A stretch of DNA of 64,000 nt. It comes from Cubamyces lactineus (taxonomy: Eukaryota; Basidiomycota; Agaricomycetes; Polyporales; Polyporaceae). Below the pieces are notes generated by a model that saw only the letters and a list, made by a program, of their open reading frames with translations, ran no database searches and was not told the origin of the DNA. Each line of letters opens with the position of its first letter. Position 1 is the stretch's first letter. Location: contig JACDTU010000001.1 of NCBI GenBank assembly GCA_022376465.1, positions 930,001 to 994,000 of the forward strand, written 5' to 3'. Position numbers and translations under genes: made by a program. This document shows positions 32,898-44,856 of this stretch, one piece after another.

Positions 32898-34140
32898 ATG
32901 CCAGCGACAAACGGCGGCAATACTACACACCAGAGCGCGAGTGGACAGATAAACCGATACTCTTCTTCAAGCAGCCCTTTCTCGTCAGGAGCATCACGAT
33001 TCCTTACCCAAGGTGAGTAGATTCGGCGTATATTTAGGTTCGTGGCGACTGCTACAGATGTGTTGACTATGGCTCGGTCGAAACCTGGACAGACCCGAGC
33101 TCGCGAAATACCTCGAGAACGCACCACCGACAGGGCCAGTCGCGCGAACAGGGCTCCTCTCCCTACCGGACGAGATCCTCTTGATGATCCTGGAGGACCC
33201 CGACCCCACATGGGCGATCAACTCACGCGTCTGCCTGGCGATAACATGCAAGAAGCTCCTCGTGCTGGCACAGCCGAGACTCACCCACTATCGCACCTTT
33301 GACCTGATGGCGGAATGGGCACGCTGCCGAATCGGGTGTCTTGGAGATCGCACGGACTATGAGAAGGTGCCGGACAAGCTCATATCCCCTGCTATGAAGG
33401 ATGAGATTCGGGCGACTCTCGAGAAGAACGGGCCGAGGTACTATCACGAGCCTTTTCAGGTCTTTCGGTTCGGCTTCGCCACAGCACAGCTTCACCGAGG
33501 TGCTACGCAGCAACAAGCCTGGGCACTTTCTCTCCTCAAACTCCCGGAAGCCGACCGGCGTCTCTTCATCGCTGCGATTGGTGCGATATACCCTCCTCGG
33601 AACGACTGGGTGCTCTGCAACATATCGAAGCGACAGTTCGTGCGCGCAGACGCGCTCGCCGCCCTCAATCGTAAACCGGATGATCAGCAGCCCTTACTGA
33701 AGCATTGCCTGATTGACCTGGGGACGGCGCTCATGATGCGCATTTTCTGGACAAGTGCGCACGACGATCCGAACGGTGTCGAGGCGTTCATCGCGTCAAA
33801 AGGCAGCTGGGTCGGCGACCGGCACATCATAACCACAATCGAGCGTGCACCCTACATCGAGGGCGATTCTCGATGGGAAGACGTGACGGACGAGGTGGTC
33901 GCAGACATCACGACCGCCTTTCGCATGCAATACGGCGACAAATGGGAGGATGAGCTTCGTCGCTTCCACTTCCCGCCGAACGACTGGCTCTATTGCTTTG
34001 ACGATGACAAACAAGTAGAGGCGCTTTTTCCGGACCCTGAGCGTTTGATGGACAGAATCACCAGACTAGAAGGAGAGATGAGCGAGATGGACATTCAGAT
34101 AATTCCCCGGCGGGACTACGAGGGATGGGATCTCTTATGA
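32898..34140 (+). CDS. F-box domain protein, 373 aa
   Basis: The second exon carries a clear F-box core, GLLSLPDEILLMILEDPDP followed by CLAITCKKLL. F-box proteins recruit substrates to SCF ubiquitin ligases through Skp1. The remainder (about 290 residues) lacks LRR or WD repeats; it holds WALSLLKLPEADRRLFIAAIGA, an F-box-associated pattern common in expanded Agaricomycete families. Model: exon 1 32898-33012 (Ser-rich), intron 33013-33133, exon 2 33134-34140. The acceptor is uncertain, since 33151/33152 gives the same phase. An in-frame TGA upstream of the F-box rules out a simple extension, so exon 1 is a best guess. Confidence 0.72.
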
Positions 34141-35026
34141 GACTAAAGACCAAAACAGGCGGAAGCATCGTAGTATGTACTTGCCGATGCATCCTGGTAC
34201 AGTCGACACCCTCTTAACCAATACTTCTCGGCAGGGCTCCAGGGCTCCTCGTGTGCGTAGTTTCGCTCTGAAAGTACACTGGTAGATGCGCCTACATTCA
34301 GGCTATATAGCCATCCACATCCGAGAAGGAAAGGAGGCTTCACTCCTCAGCGATTTGCGGATCTGTGTGCTACGCGAGGGATGGATGAAGAGGGTGTCGA
34401 CTGTATCTGCTCCGGATTCCTTCTAATTCAGATGGACCGCGCATACCTACGAATGTATCCTGTAGTGTCCTCGTGCGTTCCCTCTTCGAAGAGTTGTCTC
34501 TTGCTCACCTTGCACTAGGAGACGCGTAACTTGGTCTGTATACCTGAGAAAATTGTTCGAGGTTCAATAGTTGCAGCTGACTGCGAATGCTGCACCGATG
34601 CCGCATTGTGATGGCGTGGGCGTAGCTCATGAGGCAGCAGTATACGCAGCTACACGCTTGTGTGAGAGGTTCGTTCTCTGCTACTACGTTCTCGACTGAC
34701 AGGCTAGGTACTTGACCTGAACTTACCGAGTCCATAGGCGGTGCTGGCCAGTGGCAAGATTCGCCCGCGTGTGTATGGACCCACGCGCGCGTGGAGCGGG
34801 AGAGAGGCGTCGAATCACGTGTTGTGGAAGCGTGGGAGTGAGTTGCCCCATTGGAGGAGGCTACTGGGGAGGATCAGCTGGCCGGGCGAGCCAAGCTCTG
34901 GAATTTGAGGGAATCTCCAGCGGCCTCTGCCACTTGTGCTGCTTCTCCTCGTCGTCACTGTCGTCGTATGTCTCTTCTCCATCCTCATCGTTTCCTCCTC
35001 CGCTTCCTCCAGCGTCCTACACGACT
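34141..35026. other. Intergenic region with E-box upstream of the Caf120-like gene
   Basis: CACGTG at 34816-34821 and ACGCGCGCGT at 34783-34792, about 210-240 bp before the chosen ATG. An in-frame ATG at 34775 could extend the next protein by 84 residues, but that extension looks like Cys/Ser/Pro-rich leader sequence. Confidence 0.4.
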
Positions 35027-38000
35027 ATGACTACCGTTCCACCACGACCAACGAGCAGCCCGCGCTGGGATAGCCGGAACGAGGGCTTCGTCTCTCCGGC
35101 CCGTCTGCAGCAATGGAAGCAGGAGAATGAACGAACACATACCTTCACGAGCCCCCCGTCTCAGACTCAGCAAGATTCAGGGCCACAACAGGTCGCAAAC
35201 ACCGACCGTCCTGCGCACGGCAGACGTCTAACTGATAGCTATCCTAACCCACCACCTGCTACTCCGAGCAAGGCGCAACATCGTTCCAAACCCTCCTTCT
35301 CCGCTTTCTTCTCGCGCAAGTCTTCCCAACAGGATGATGCTCCACCACTCTCCCCGCCCGCGCGTCCGATAGCGCAGCAATCAGCCTCAGAGGCAAGTGT
35401 ACCACAGGGCTATCAGAGTCAGCCTTCTGGCCCGCAGCGCGCCCCATCCAAAGACGAATCGAGTGCTGCAACGTCCCCTCGTGTGCTGCAGAAGGAGCCT
35501 GCTCTCGTACGCTCCCAAACGGCACAAGTGGCTCCTCCCCAGGTCCCGCCGCTACACCCGGAAATCCGTTCTATCGTTACCCTCACACTCGCTCATGCGC
35601 ACAAGATTTACTTCTCGGGCCCGCTCATACGACGCTTCGAGCGCCAACCAGATGGCCAAACGCCTGCCAAGGACGAGGGTTGGCGGGAGGTTTGGGCGCA
35701 GCTCGGAGGCACCACGCTCAGTGTGTGGGACATGGAAGAGATCAGGGAGGCTAGCAAGCAGGGCAGGCAGGTACCCCCATCCTATATCAATGTCACAGAT
35801 GCTGTAAGTACTGTACTCCGGACTATCATAAATACTCTAACGTGGAACTGCTCTATCGCCGAAGTTTGTACACCAAGTTGGTTCAGTCACCGTACCCTCC
35901 CCCGCTCCCGGTGTACCTCCCCGGCGTTATCCCAACGTGCTCTCCCTCAATACTGCCGGCTCGAATCTGTATCTTTTCTCTTGCCCTTCCGAGACGGCTT
36001 TGGTTCAGTGGATCGCCGCATTCCGCCTTTCGGCCTGGGAGAAGTCTCGGCTGGAGGAAATCTATACGGCGCATCTGATACGAATCACCCTCAACGACGG
36101 TAAGCACTCTCCTTGCCAGCATCGATCCACACTAGAATGTTCATGCATCGTAGGGAGGACCACGCCTAGCCCATTAACAAACGGACGACTCGAGGGCTGG
36201 GTTCGCATCCGCATCGCTGGACAAACCGACTGGAAGCGACAATGGATGGTTATTACGACTGGAACTCACCCAGGACATCCTGACCACGGCTCCATCTCGT
36301 CCATTGCCCAAGAGCGTTCTGAGTCTCCGACCGCGCCTCGCAAGAAGCGCATGTCCAACCTCTTCTCGCGCGACAAGAGCCCCACTCGCACGCACCTGCC
36401 GGCACAGCCGATGATCCAGCTTTTCGCGTCGTCCAGGCCGAGAGACAAGAAGAAGGCGCTTCTCACGATGCACTCCGTGACCCAGGCGTTCGCGGTCTAC
36501 CCCGAACGACCGGAGCTGATCAGCAGGAGCACGCTCATGAAGCTCGAGGGCCGTTTTGGTAACGAGGAGATGGCGGGTTCGCTCAGTATGTGCGAGGCCT
36601 GGCTTTTGGTAATGCCCGAGCTTGAAGGCCAGAACACGCGCGCATCGGAAATGCTTCGATGGATCATCGGTAGGTCGTACAAGTCGTTTCCGCTTGGCGT
36701 CAGACTTAAGGTTTCATTCATTATGCTAGCAATCCACGATGCGTTCGAACTTTACGGGCGGCCACGGATGTACAGCTGGGATCCGCGCGACCCCAAGTCG
36801 ATGATGTTCGCATATCCTATCGGTCCTAACAGAGATGTACGTGCGTTAGCGCAGCAAGTTGAGATATATTCTGACTCGCAGTCTTACAGCTCCTCTTCTT
36901 GGATCGCGAATTTGCTGATACTCTTTCAATCAATGAGAAGAGTACATCCGCCGTTCGCTCGCAGTTGCAGCGGATACTCCTCGACCGTATGAACGGCGTG
37001 GGTCCGGAAGCGTCCCAAGGTCCTCCTGCTGATAGTGGTCCTCCCACACTTCCGCCATTGCCCAGCGTGACAGCCGATGAGCCCGAGCAGCCCACTCCGC
37101 GACAGCCAGCTTCAAATGGCGGTGTATCACTCCAGCTACCACCTCTCAGCTTCGATTCCACGCCAATTCACGAAGAACAAGCGGCACAGGCAGCGGATGC
37201 TGACCATCGGCCGCTCACGCCCATCACTGAGAGGAGCGTCCCGCTTGAGGCTGCGAGCCGCTCGCTGTCCGGGGAGAGACCTCAGGAGGCTAGGGCACAA
37301 TTGAGCAATTCACCGCCTCAGGCCATAATACCTGAAGAGCAGCCGTCAACGTCCATCCTCAACCAACCCTTTGTGACAAGTCCATCTGCGACTAGTCCCC
37401 CTCCTGAGTACGCCTCGCCACGCCGTAGCGAAGATTCCTTTGGGCCAGGGACTTCTTCTCGTCCAGACTCCAAGCTCAGCTACAGAGCTGGACAAATCGC
37501 AAGCGTACCTTCTCGCTCCTCTGGCAGCCACCCTGCGTCACCACCGCTCAGCGAGAGAGTTCAGCCTCCTACGTCGCCTGAAATCCGTCCGAGCACGCCT
37601 TCAACTCCTCCACGATTCCAATCTCCTCGTGCACTGTCCCCTCCTCGCCTCGCGTCACCCCCTCAGCCTCAGTCGCAAACCCCTGTTTCTCCCGCTCCCG
37701 AGACACCTAATTCCGTTCGTATCGTGCCGCCGAGGTCTATGTCACAGTCATCAATACCCACATCGCTATACACCCTCCCTACGCCCACATCTCGTACAGG
37801 ACAGAGTATGATGGACCAAGCGAAAGACAAACCCGCACCTCCGCTACCGATCTCAGCCGCATCCTCGCAGTCACCGCCCGCAGTGCCTCGCAAGAACTCC
37901 ACCGAAGCGGACGACATCCTGGGCGATGCGGGCGCCGCGCTCTTCTACATGCAGCACATGCAGCAGCAAGAAGGGGCTGCCCCTGCCCCACGCTCAAGAC

Positions 38001-40473
38001 CAATGCGCCTGCGTGGTCCGCCGCCCAAAGCATCGCCCAGCGAAGACGAGGACGAGACGCCGTCTGAATCCGATTCTGAGCCGTACACGCCTCCTCCTCG
38101 TGCGATGACCTCGCCCTTGCGCGTACGGCAGACCAGTCCACCGCCGGGCGAACAGGCCCCTCCCGTTGTCCCCGCCAAGTCGCCCAGGCCCAGCGCAGAT
38201 CAGCCTGTTTCCACGCAGTCGGAGGCGCCCACGGCCACGGCCGCAGCGTCCAGGCCCAACGCGTTACGTAATAAGCCCTCGGGTGCACGTGCGGCGCCTT
38301 CGTCGTCAACACGAATGTCAGCCTACTTGCAAAACTCTCTTCCTCCTCCAGACGAGGCCCCGAGCGAGAAGACGACGACGACAGCGAACACGACGGACAA
38401 GAGCGACGACGACCGCGACGCCATGGCTGCTGTTGTTCAAAACCCCGCTCCTGCTCACGATCATGGCTTCGAGGATCCCACCGCCGACGCGCTCGCCGCG
38501 CTGTCCTTCCTCGAGCGTGAGGAACGCCCTGCCCCACCCCCTGCTGCCCCTCAGTCACCATCCCAAAGGAGCATCACTAACACACCACGCTCCCCTCCCC
38601 TCCCTGAAGTCGTCGAAACACCAGCGAGTCCATCGCAGACGCGTCCGGCTCCGTCCGAACCACGTTCGTCGTTTGCTCCTACTCGGCTCGCTGCAGAACG
38701 CAAGGCCAAGACGCAAGCGCAGCAGGCAGCCCATCAGGCGGCCGCTCACAGGCCAGGGAAGGCGAATGGCAGGAAGGGTAAACCGAGGGATAATGGTGCG
38801 TGGGGTGAGAGCAGTGAAGAGGAGGAAGAGGAGGAGGAAGAAGAAGACGATGACGTGGATTCGGACGACGAGCCTGCGCCGCGGACGCGGACGACGAGTG
38901 TGAGTGATCAGACCTCTGCTCTTGGACATGGTGCGCCCCCGAGCATCGCGGGAAGGTCGCCCTACCCGCAGACAAACACGAGCTCGCCTGCCCGTTCCCA
39001 AGTCGATGTCAACAACAATCCTGGCGCATATCCTGCCCAACGCCGCGGTCGCGACCTTCCTCAAGTCCCAGGACAGAGGCTACCAGGTTCGTGCATTCTA
39101 ACCTACGGGCATGGGCATGATCGGCTCATGCATTCGATTTCGCAGAGCAAGAAGACTACCTGGGCGCTCAGCCACAGCCTCGTCGCTTCGTGTCAGACAG
39201 CTTCACGGATGGCGGGCGTCGCAGCATGTATCCCGAAAGCCTCAGCAGGCAAGCGTCTCCGTCGTTCGGACAGTCCTCAATGCGCCCGGCATCCCAGTAT
39301 CCGTCGGCATCGCAAGTCGGTCCCGGGTTACAGCCACCCTCGCGGCCCATCTGGAGCCAGGTCCTTGATCCAGATCGCAATGTCGATCCGTCTGCCAACA
39401 ATGGTCGTGACACGTTCATCCAAATTGAGGCTCCGGCTACCACCATGACTAAGGCGTTCACACCGCATGGTTTGCTTTCGGCCGGGCTGCAAGACAAGCA
39501 AGATCGGTCCGCGAAAAGGCAGGAGGAGCTCGCGAGGGAGACCGGCGCGTCTCTCATCAACGTTCCGAACAAGCCTCCGCCGCCTCAGACTGGCCTCCTC
39601 GGTGCAGTTACCGCTCATGAACGCGAACGCAAGCGCGAGGGCGGCCTCGGTGCTGCCCTCACTGAGCGCGAGCGTGAGAAACGCATGGCAGAGGAGCGAC
39701 AGCGCAAGCTTGACGAGTTCCAGCGCCAACAGCTCGACCAGATGCAGCAAGGCGGCTCGATGTACGGCGGCATGGGCATGGGCCCGATGGGCTTCAACCC
39801 GATGATGGCCAATCCGATGATGATGGGCATGAACCCCATGATGACCGGCGGGTGGGGCTACCCTGGCATGATGCCCGGCTTCGCGAACCCGCAGCAGATG
39901 TTCGCCGCACAGCAGGCCGCAGCGCAGGCGTACCAGCAAGCTATGGTCGCGTTCTCCACTGCGGGCTCCCAGATCGGCGGTGGCGCGGACGGCGGTGCGC
40001 ACCAGGGCCCGCTCAACCCGATGATGACCGGCGCGTCGATGGGCATGGGTGGCTTCGACCCGCGCATGTCGATGATGGGCATGCCCATGATGAACACCGG
40101 CATGAGCGGGATGGGTATGGGCATGGGCATGGGAGGCATGAACCCCGGCATGGGGGGTATGAACCCTGGCATGGGCATGGGCGGTATGGGTGGTATGCAG
40201 GGCATGGGAGGCATGGGCTTCAACCCGATGATGACTGGCGGCGGCATGGGCATGCAGATGACGGGTGGTACGCAATTCGACACTCGCTTCTCACCAGGCG
40301 CGGAAGGTGCTCCTCGTCAGCAAGGCGATTCAACGGCTCCTGGCTCGCGCGGCGTCTCCTCTCACCCCAACTCGCCCGGTCCCCAAGGCTCTCCCGCCGG
40401 CCCTCGCCCCGTCGACTCCGCCGAAGGCTCGCAGCAGAACGCGCCGGGGCCCTCTTCTTCCAACGTTCAGTGA
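35027..40473 (+). CDS. CAF120: Caf120/Skg3-like PH-domain protein, Ccr4-Not associated
   Basis: Exons 35027-35803, 35865-36099, 36154-36836, 36890-38899, 39003-39086, 39148-40473 give 1,704 aa. A disordered N-terminus is followed by a PH-type region (about residues 190-345: YFSGPLIRRFE, GTTLSVWDMEEI, LYLFSCPSETALVQWIAAFRLS). A second PH-like part is at GWVRIRIAGQTDWKRQWMVI to about residue 570. A very long Pro/Ser-rich linker leads to the conserved KAFTPHGLLSAGLQDKQDRS (about 1364-1385) and RQEELARETGASL. A Met/Gly-rich tail occupies about 1467-1637. This order is that of fungal Caf120/Skg3, which in yeast associate with Ccr4-Not and bud-site cortex. The intron 38900-39002 and the weak donor GTTCGT at 39087 were chosen by phase and are the least certain boundaries. 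Confidence 0.85.
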
Positions 40474-40947
40474 TCAGCGAAGATCCATTCGCTCTCGTTA
40501 CTCGTCACGACTCGCTCGCTCGCTCGTTTTCCACGGACTGCTTTGACTAATTTCTTCGCATTTTCTCTGTGATTGTTGCATCTCTCTTCCCACCCTCCGC
40601 TCGTTGTGTTTATCCGAAGCTTCATGCTTCGCGCTAGCTTTATCGATCTCTCCGCATCCGATCTCGTAGACAATCTTTTAGCTTTGGAATCTCGTTGATT
40701 ATACCGTAATGGACACTCAACAGCACACATGGAACGTCGAGCAAATATTATCCATCTTGTCATTGCTATAACCATATGGACTAAGGCATTGCTTGCGATG
40801 GACTTAAGCTTTTGATGATCTGTATGCGAAGTACAAGTTGTGGTACAGTAAGTGCTACTTGTCACATTGTCAGTGGTATGGTCGATGGATTGAGAGTAGT
40901 TGAGGGGCGCACATAGATATCGCCCAAGGAAGGGGCCAGGACAATGC
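40474..40947. other. 3' flank shared by convergent genes
   Basis: No gene is seen between the Caf120-like stop and the end of the minus-strand small ORF. Confidence 0.4.
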
Positions 40948-41184
40948 TCAAAGATTGGCTCCACTCCCGTCAGTGCTAAGTAGACGAATAGCCCAGTCCC
41001 CCGTTGGGCCATGACGGGGGGCTCTCCGGTGAGCATGAGGTGCGACGTTACGAGTGTCAGCCCCAGCAGGGGCTGATTCATCCGGGTAGACGGTGCTGTT
41101 GGTCAATGGTAACGCTAGCGTATTCGTCGTCGAAGCGCAAAGGATTATGGCGACCTGAACAAGGAAAAGAGTGGGAAGGCGCAT
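40948..41184 (-). CDS. Possible small secreted protein, 78 aa
   Basis: ATG at 41184. The N-terminus MRLPTLFLVQVAIILCASTT has a basic residue, a hydrophobic core and small residues, a good signal peptide with cleavage likely near NTLA-LP. The mature part has an N-glycosylation sequon (NST) and an RR pair that could be a Kex2 site (HRRAPRHGPTG). It has no cysteines after the signal. Unrecognised. The single exon, short length and lack of homology keep confidence low; it may also be the first exon of a longer gene. Confidence 0.38.
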   Translation of the reverse strand: MRLPTLFLVQVAIILCASTTNTLALPLTNSTVYPDESAPAGADTRNVAPHAHRRAPRHGPTGDWAIRLLSTDGSGANL

Positions 41185-42175
41185 TATGAATAATCTACTG
41201 TTGCACACATAAGCACTGTCACGATGGGGGTATGTGATTGCACAGTGGGGCTTACCGATGAAAACTGGAAGCTCAAGAAACGAAGGTGGGGGGGAAGGGG
41301 GGGGGGTCGCCACGAACGGCTCAAAGTCGAATACCGCGAAAAAGGGCGAGTGGTGTTCGTCCCTACTCGAAGGCTGCATAAATATGCTCTAGCAACCTGC
41401 TATTTCGACCGTCCTCATCGGAGGTGCATGTCGTACACCCAGCTCGATAGACATGAGAAAAAGTCGCACAGGTCTTCGCCACCTTCTGCATGGCTGTGTG
41501 TTCTTGAGCAGATCGCACATTGAGCGCATTGGGGCGCAGACAAGCTAAATGCGTCCAGGCTCTCGCCCAACGTCTCGCTTGGGGTCCGCCCAGCGTCGCT
41601 GGCCTCTGGTCGTCGTCGAAATGGATTGATCGACGTTCAAGTGTCTGCCTGCGAGCGCTGACAGCCACTCCGACTAAGGCGGTATACTCGTCAGTTGTAC
41701 CTCCAGCGGTCGGCATATCACGCTCTCATGCTCGCTATACGGTAAGTAACGCTGCAAGGTGCCTGACGTAGAGATGAGATGAGCAACCGAATCTGTGTTT
41801 CTCCCAGGGTGGGACTGGTCGGCGCACACTCACCGTGCCAAGGCAGCCGGCAGTCGTTTGCGCGCTACAGTTGTTGATTTGGCCGGTATCGTGATGCACG
41901 AATACGCGTCTAGAGGCAATTCCGGGGTGCTCACAGCTTGAACGCATGACGCTCTCGATGCGTTTGTTGGAGGCGGTTGGTGGTGGTGGCAGTACTACCT
42001 GAACAAGCGGAGGTGATGCACCGAGGCTGGCCGCAACTGGGGACCCACAAGTGACATGGGCAGATAAGATAAGATCTGTCGTCATCAAGCTCGGTCAGAC
42101 TCGGTTGGGCTACTACTTCTATCGCCATAAGTTCTCCGTACACCAAGTTTGTGACCCAATCCATAACTACTCGAC
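41185..42175. other. Intergenic region with a G-rich run
   Basis: A run of nearly uninterrupted G at about 41286-41309 has G-quadruplex potential on the + strand. No gene is seen before the PBP2 start. Confidence 0.5.
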
Positions 42176-43821
42176 ATGCCTCTCAGAATTGGATACGGTA
42201 AGATCCTTAGAAAGTGGTAGCGAGCGAAACGAAGCGGTTGACGGTGCACTGATCAGTACGAGAGCACTTCTCATCGCCCCTTCTGCAATTCGCGGAGGCG
42301 GATGGCGGCAAGACGTTCACCTTGGTCGAATGCCCGAGTAAGTGCCATCAACGCGCGCTCTGTATACTAAAATCTGACTGCCAAAGCTCAGGTGGGACTG
42401 GACAACTCATCGGACGTCTCGAGAAGGACGAAATCGACGTAGCTATGCGCGTATAGACAACGTCTGCTCGAACGGGGCAAGGCCACTGACTTTCTCCGCC
42501 CGCAGTGCCCTCACGGATCCTTTGATCTCCGGCATTGCAAAGGGCTCAACTGCGTACAAGCTCGTCGGCAGTTATGTCACCACGCCGCTCAACTGGTGAA
42601 CTCGATACCGCGTATTCGAGATAATCAAGCTAATTTCCCTATTCCAGGGCTGTGATCACCGGCGAGAATGCGCCGTACAACAGCATTACAGACCTCAAGG
42701 GCACGACAATCGGCATCTCGCGTTACGGAAGGTGACTTAATATCTCACTAACTAAGAGTAGTAGAGGCACTGACCTTGTACGATTATCATAGTGGAAGTC
42801 AGACTATGGCGTACGTGATGGCCCTCCAGCAGGGCTGGCCGACCAACGAACTCCAGTTCAAGGGTAAGTGTTTCTGTGATCATTTCACAGCAGACACCTC
42901 GCAGGATCTCATCCATACGCATGCAGTGAATAACGACATTCGAGGACTGATCGACTCCGTAAACGACGGCTCGACGAGCGCGTTTATGTGGGAACGGTTC
43001 ACGACCAAACCCTTCGTCGACGCCGGCGAGTGCCGCTTCGTACGTCTTTTCCGAGCCCATGCTCTCGCTAGCCCCATCACTCACCCCCCGTTGACCACAT
43101 CTGTGATGGTGCGTGACAGATCGGCTCGGTGCCCACCCCATGGCCGTCATGGCTCATCGCCGCGCACCCAACCCGCGCATCCGCGACGGAGCTCAAGCCG
43201 TTCCTCGACACGCTCTCGACGTACGTCCGCGCGTTCGACGCACCCGAGAAGCGCGCCGCGGACGACGTCGCGTTCATCAAGGACAAGTTTGGCTATTCCG
43301 AGGAGGACATCAAGGTGCGTTCGCCTCACCGCCTATAGCGCCTCTCTAGGCCAGTTCTAGTCTCGTCGGTAAAAATGCTACTAGAGTAGTGCCGCACGCT
43401 TCTCAGCCCGGCGAGAATCGGAGCCGTCTAGTGACTGACTAACAGAGTTGCGCTTCGGCGGCCTGATGTGTATATACAGCAGATGCTGATTGCTGCCATC
43501 GCAGGCCTGGCTCAAGACGGTCGGATACCCGCAGACGTGGGCCGAGATTCCGAGGCAGGTGATCCTCGACACCCTCGAGTGCGTGCTATTTTCGTACTCT
43601 CCCCTTCTCTTTCTCCCTCCCCCTCCTTTCCCCTTTCCCCTTTGTTCTGTCGGGTACCGGTGCGGTACACGCGGTGTCTGGTGCGGTACTCACTCTGCGC
43701 TCCTATCTTTGCGCATTGCTTGTTTTCCAGCGTCTTGCACAAGGCCAGGTTCGTGCAGCGTCCCGAGGGCGGGTTCGACGTCGGCCTGTTCGTCAATACC
43801 GACATCGCGAGCTTGGTGTAG
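42176..43821 (+). CDS. Ca3427-like PBP2-fold protein (type 2 periplasmic-binding fold)
   Basis: Ten exons: 42176-42197, 42257-42337, 42392-42446, 42506-42595, 42648-42731, 42793-42863, 42927-43039, 43120-43314, 43505-43578, 43731-43821. They give 291 aa. The N-terminus MPLRIGYVREHFSSPLLQ, then TLVECPSGTGQLIGRL, VAIALTDPLISGIAKGSTAY, LKGTTIGISRYGSGSQ and VNDGSTSAFMWERFTTKP follow the substrate-binding fold seen in bacterial nitrate/sulfonate/thiamine-precursor binding proteins. Fungal members such as Candida Ca3427 are intracellular. There is no signal peptide here, consistent with a cytosolic protein. The ligand is unknown; a link to thiamine-precursor metabolism is only a family analogy. The third intron (42447-42505) appears to be GC-AG (see findings). 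Confidence 0.88.
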
Positions 43822-44856
43822 GAGGCTTACTACAGATCTCCGGACGAGGGAGAGGAGGGCGGGATGTTCAGGGGGAAGCGCTAGACGGCGTAGAAGCTAC
43901 AAATGTTGCATGTATTCTATGTATACCTACAGAACGAGCGTTCCATCCATCGGTTGCATCGCCAGCCTCATCGCGAACGTACGAACGATCTTTGATGTAC
44001 CAAAGCCCGAGGCCTGAGGTCAATCACTATATATTTCTGGCCGTGATAATAATATACAATCGCCCATAGCCCAAGCGGAAGTCGTGATGGACCGATCGAT
44101 GTACGTATATAGATGACTGTTTCCTTCGTCGGTCATTCAGACCGAGAGACTGCCGAGAGCAGAAAAGGACACTCGGGCACACAGAGGGACAGGACCTGCG
44201 AGGCGCAGATTTGTATCTGTATATGCGTAATAGTCCGGGATGAATACAGTGAGTCATTTGGGTACCAAAACAGATTGCGTATAGTGGAGGAGAGGGAGGG
44301 ATGTATCGCGCGGAGGAATTCGGAAATGGATGAATGCGTGCACGCAGTGGCCGAGGGCTGAAGACGAACCAGAGCAGTTACGAGGACTATAACGTAGACC
44401 CTTTACGTGGACGTGGACAAGGCAACGGGGCGGAAGGGATTATGTGCACTACGTAAGACAAACTGAGGTATAGCAACAGCAGTACTGGGTGCAGTAGCAG
44501 CCCGTGATAGTAATGAGCGCAAGTTCGGCGACGCGGAGCGACGACGAAGACATAAACAGGGAGGGGTGTCATTAGCAACAGATAGTGCACAGTGGCGGTA
44601 AGAAAGACAAGAGGAGTGAGCTACACTTTCGTGGGTCGAATATTGAGCATGCAGGTGCAGTAGGGCAGTAGGTGCAATAGGTGCAGGTGCAGAAGCGGGA
44701 TGCGTGCGTGCGGTGCAGATGCCTTAATACGTGCAAAGGTGTATCATGGGTACGAGTGCTGAATAAAGAAGAGGGCGTGGTGGGGAAAAAGAGGGATGCA
44801 ATTGGGAGAAGGAAGAATGTCTCTAGGGGCATGCAGATTGTCTAGCTGTCCAAAGG
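43822..44856. other. Spacer between convergent genes
   Basis: No gene is seen between the PBP2 stop and the stop of the minus-strand F-box gene. Confidence 0.5.

Noticed and set aside
33042..33302. ATG-initiated ORF overlapping the F-box exon
   Set aside because: Out of frame with the F-box and with no domain; the F-box frame explains the sequence better.
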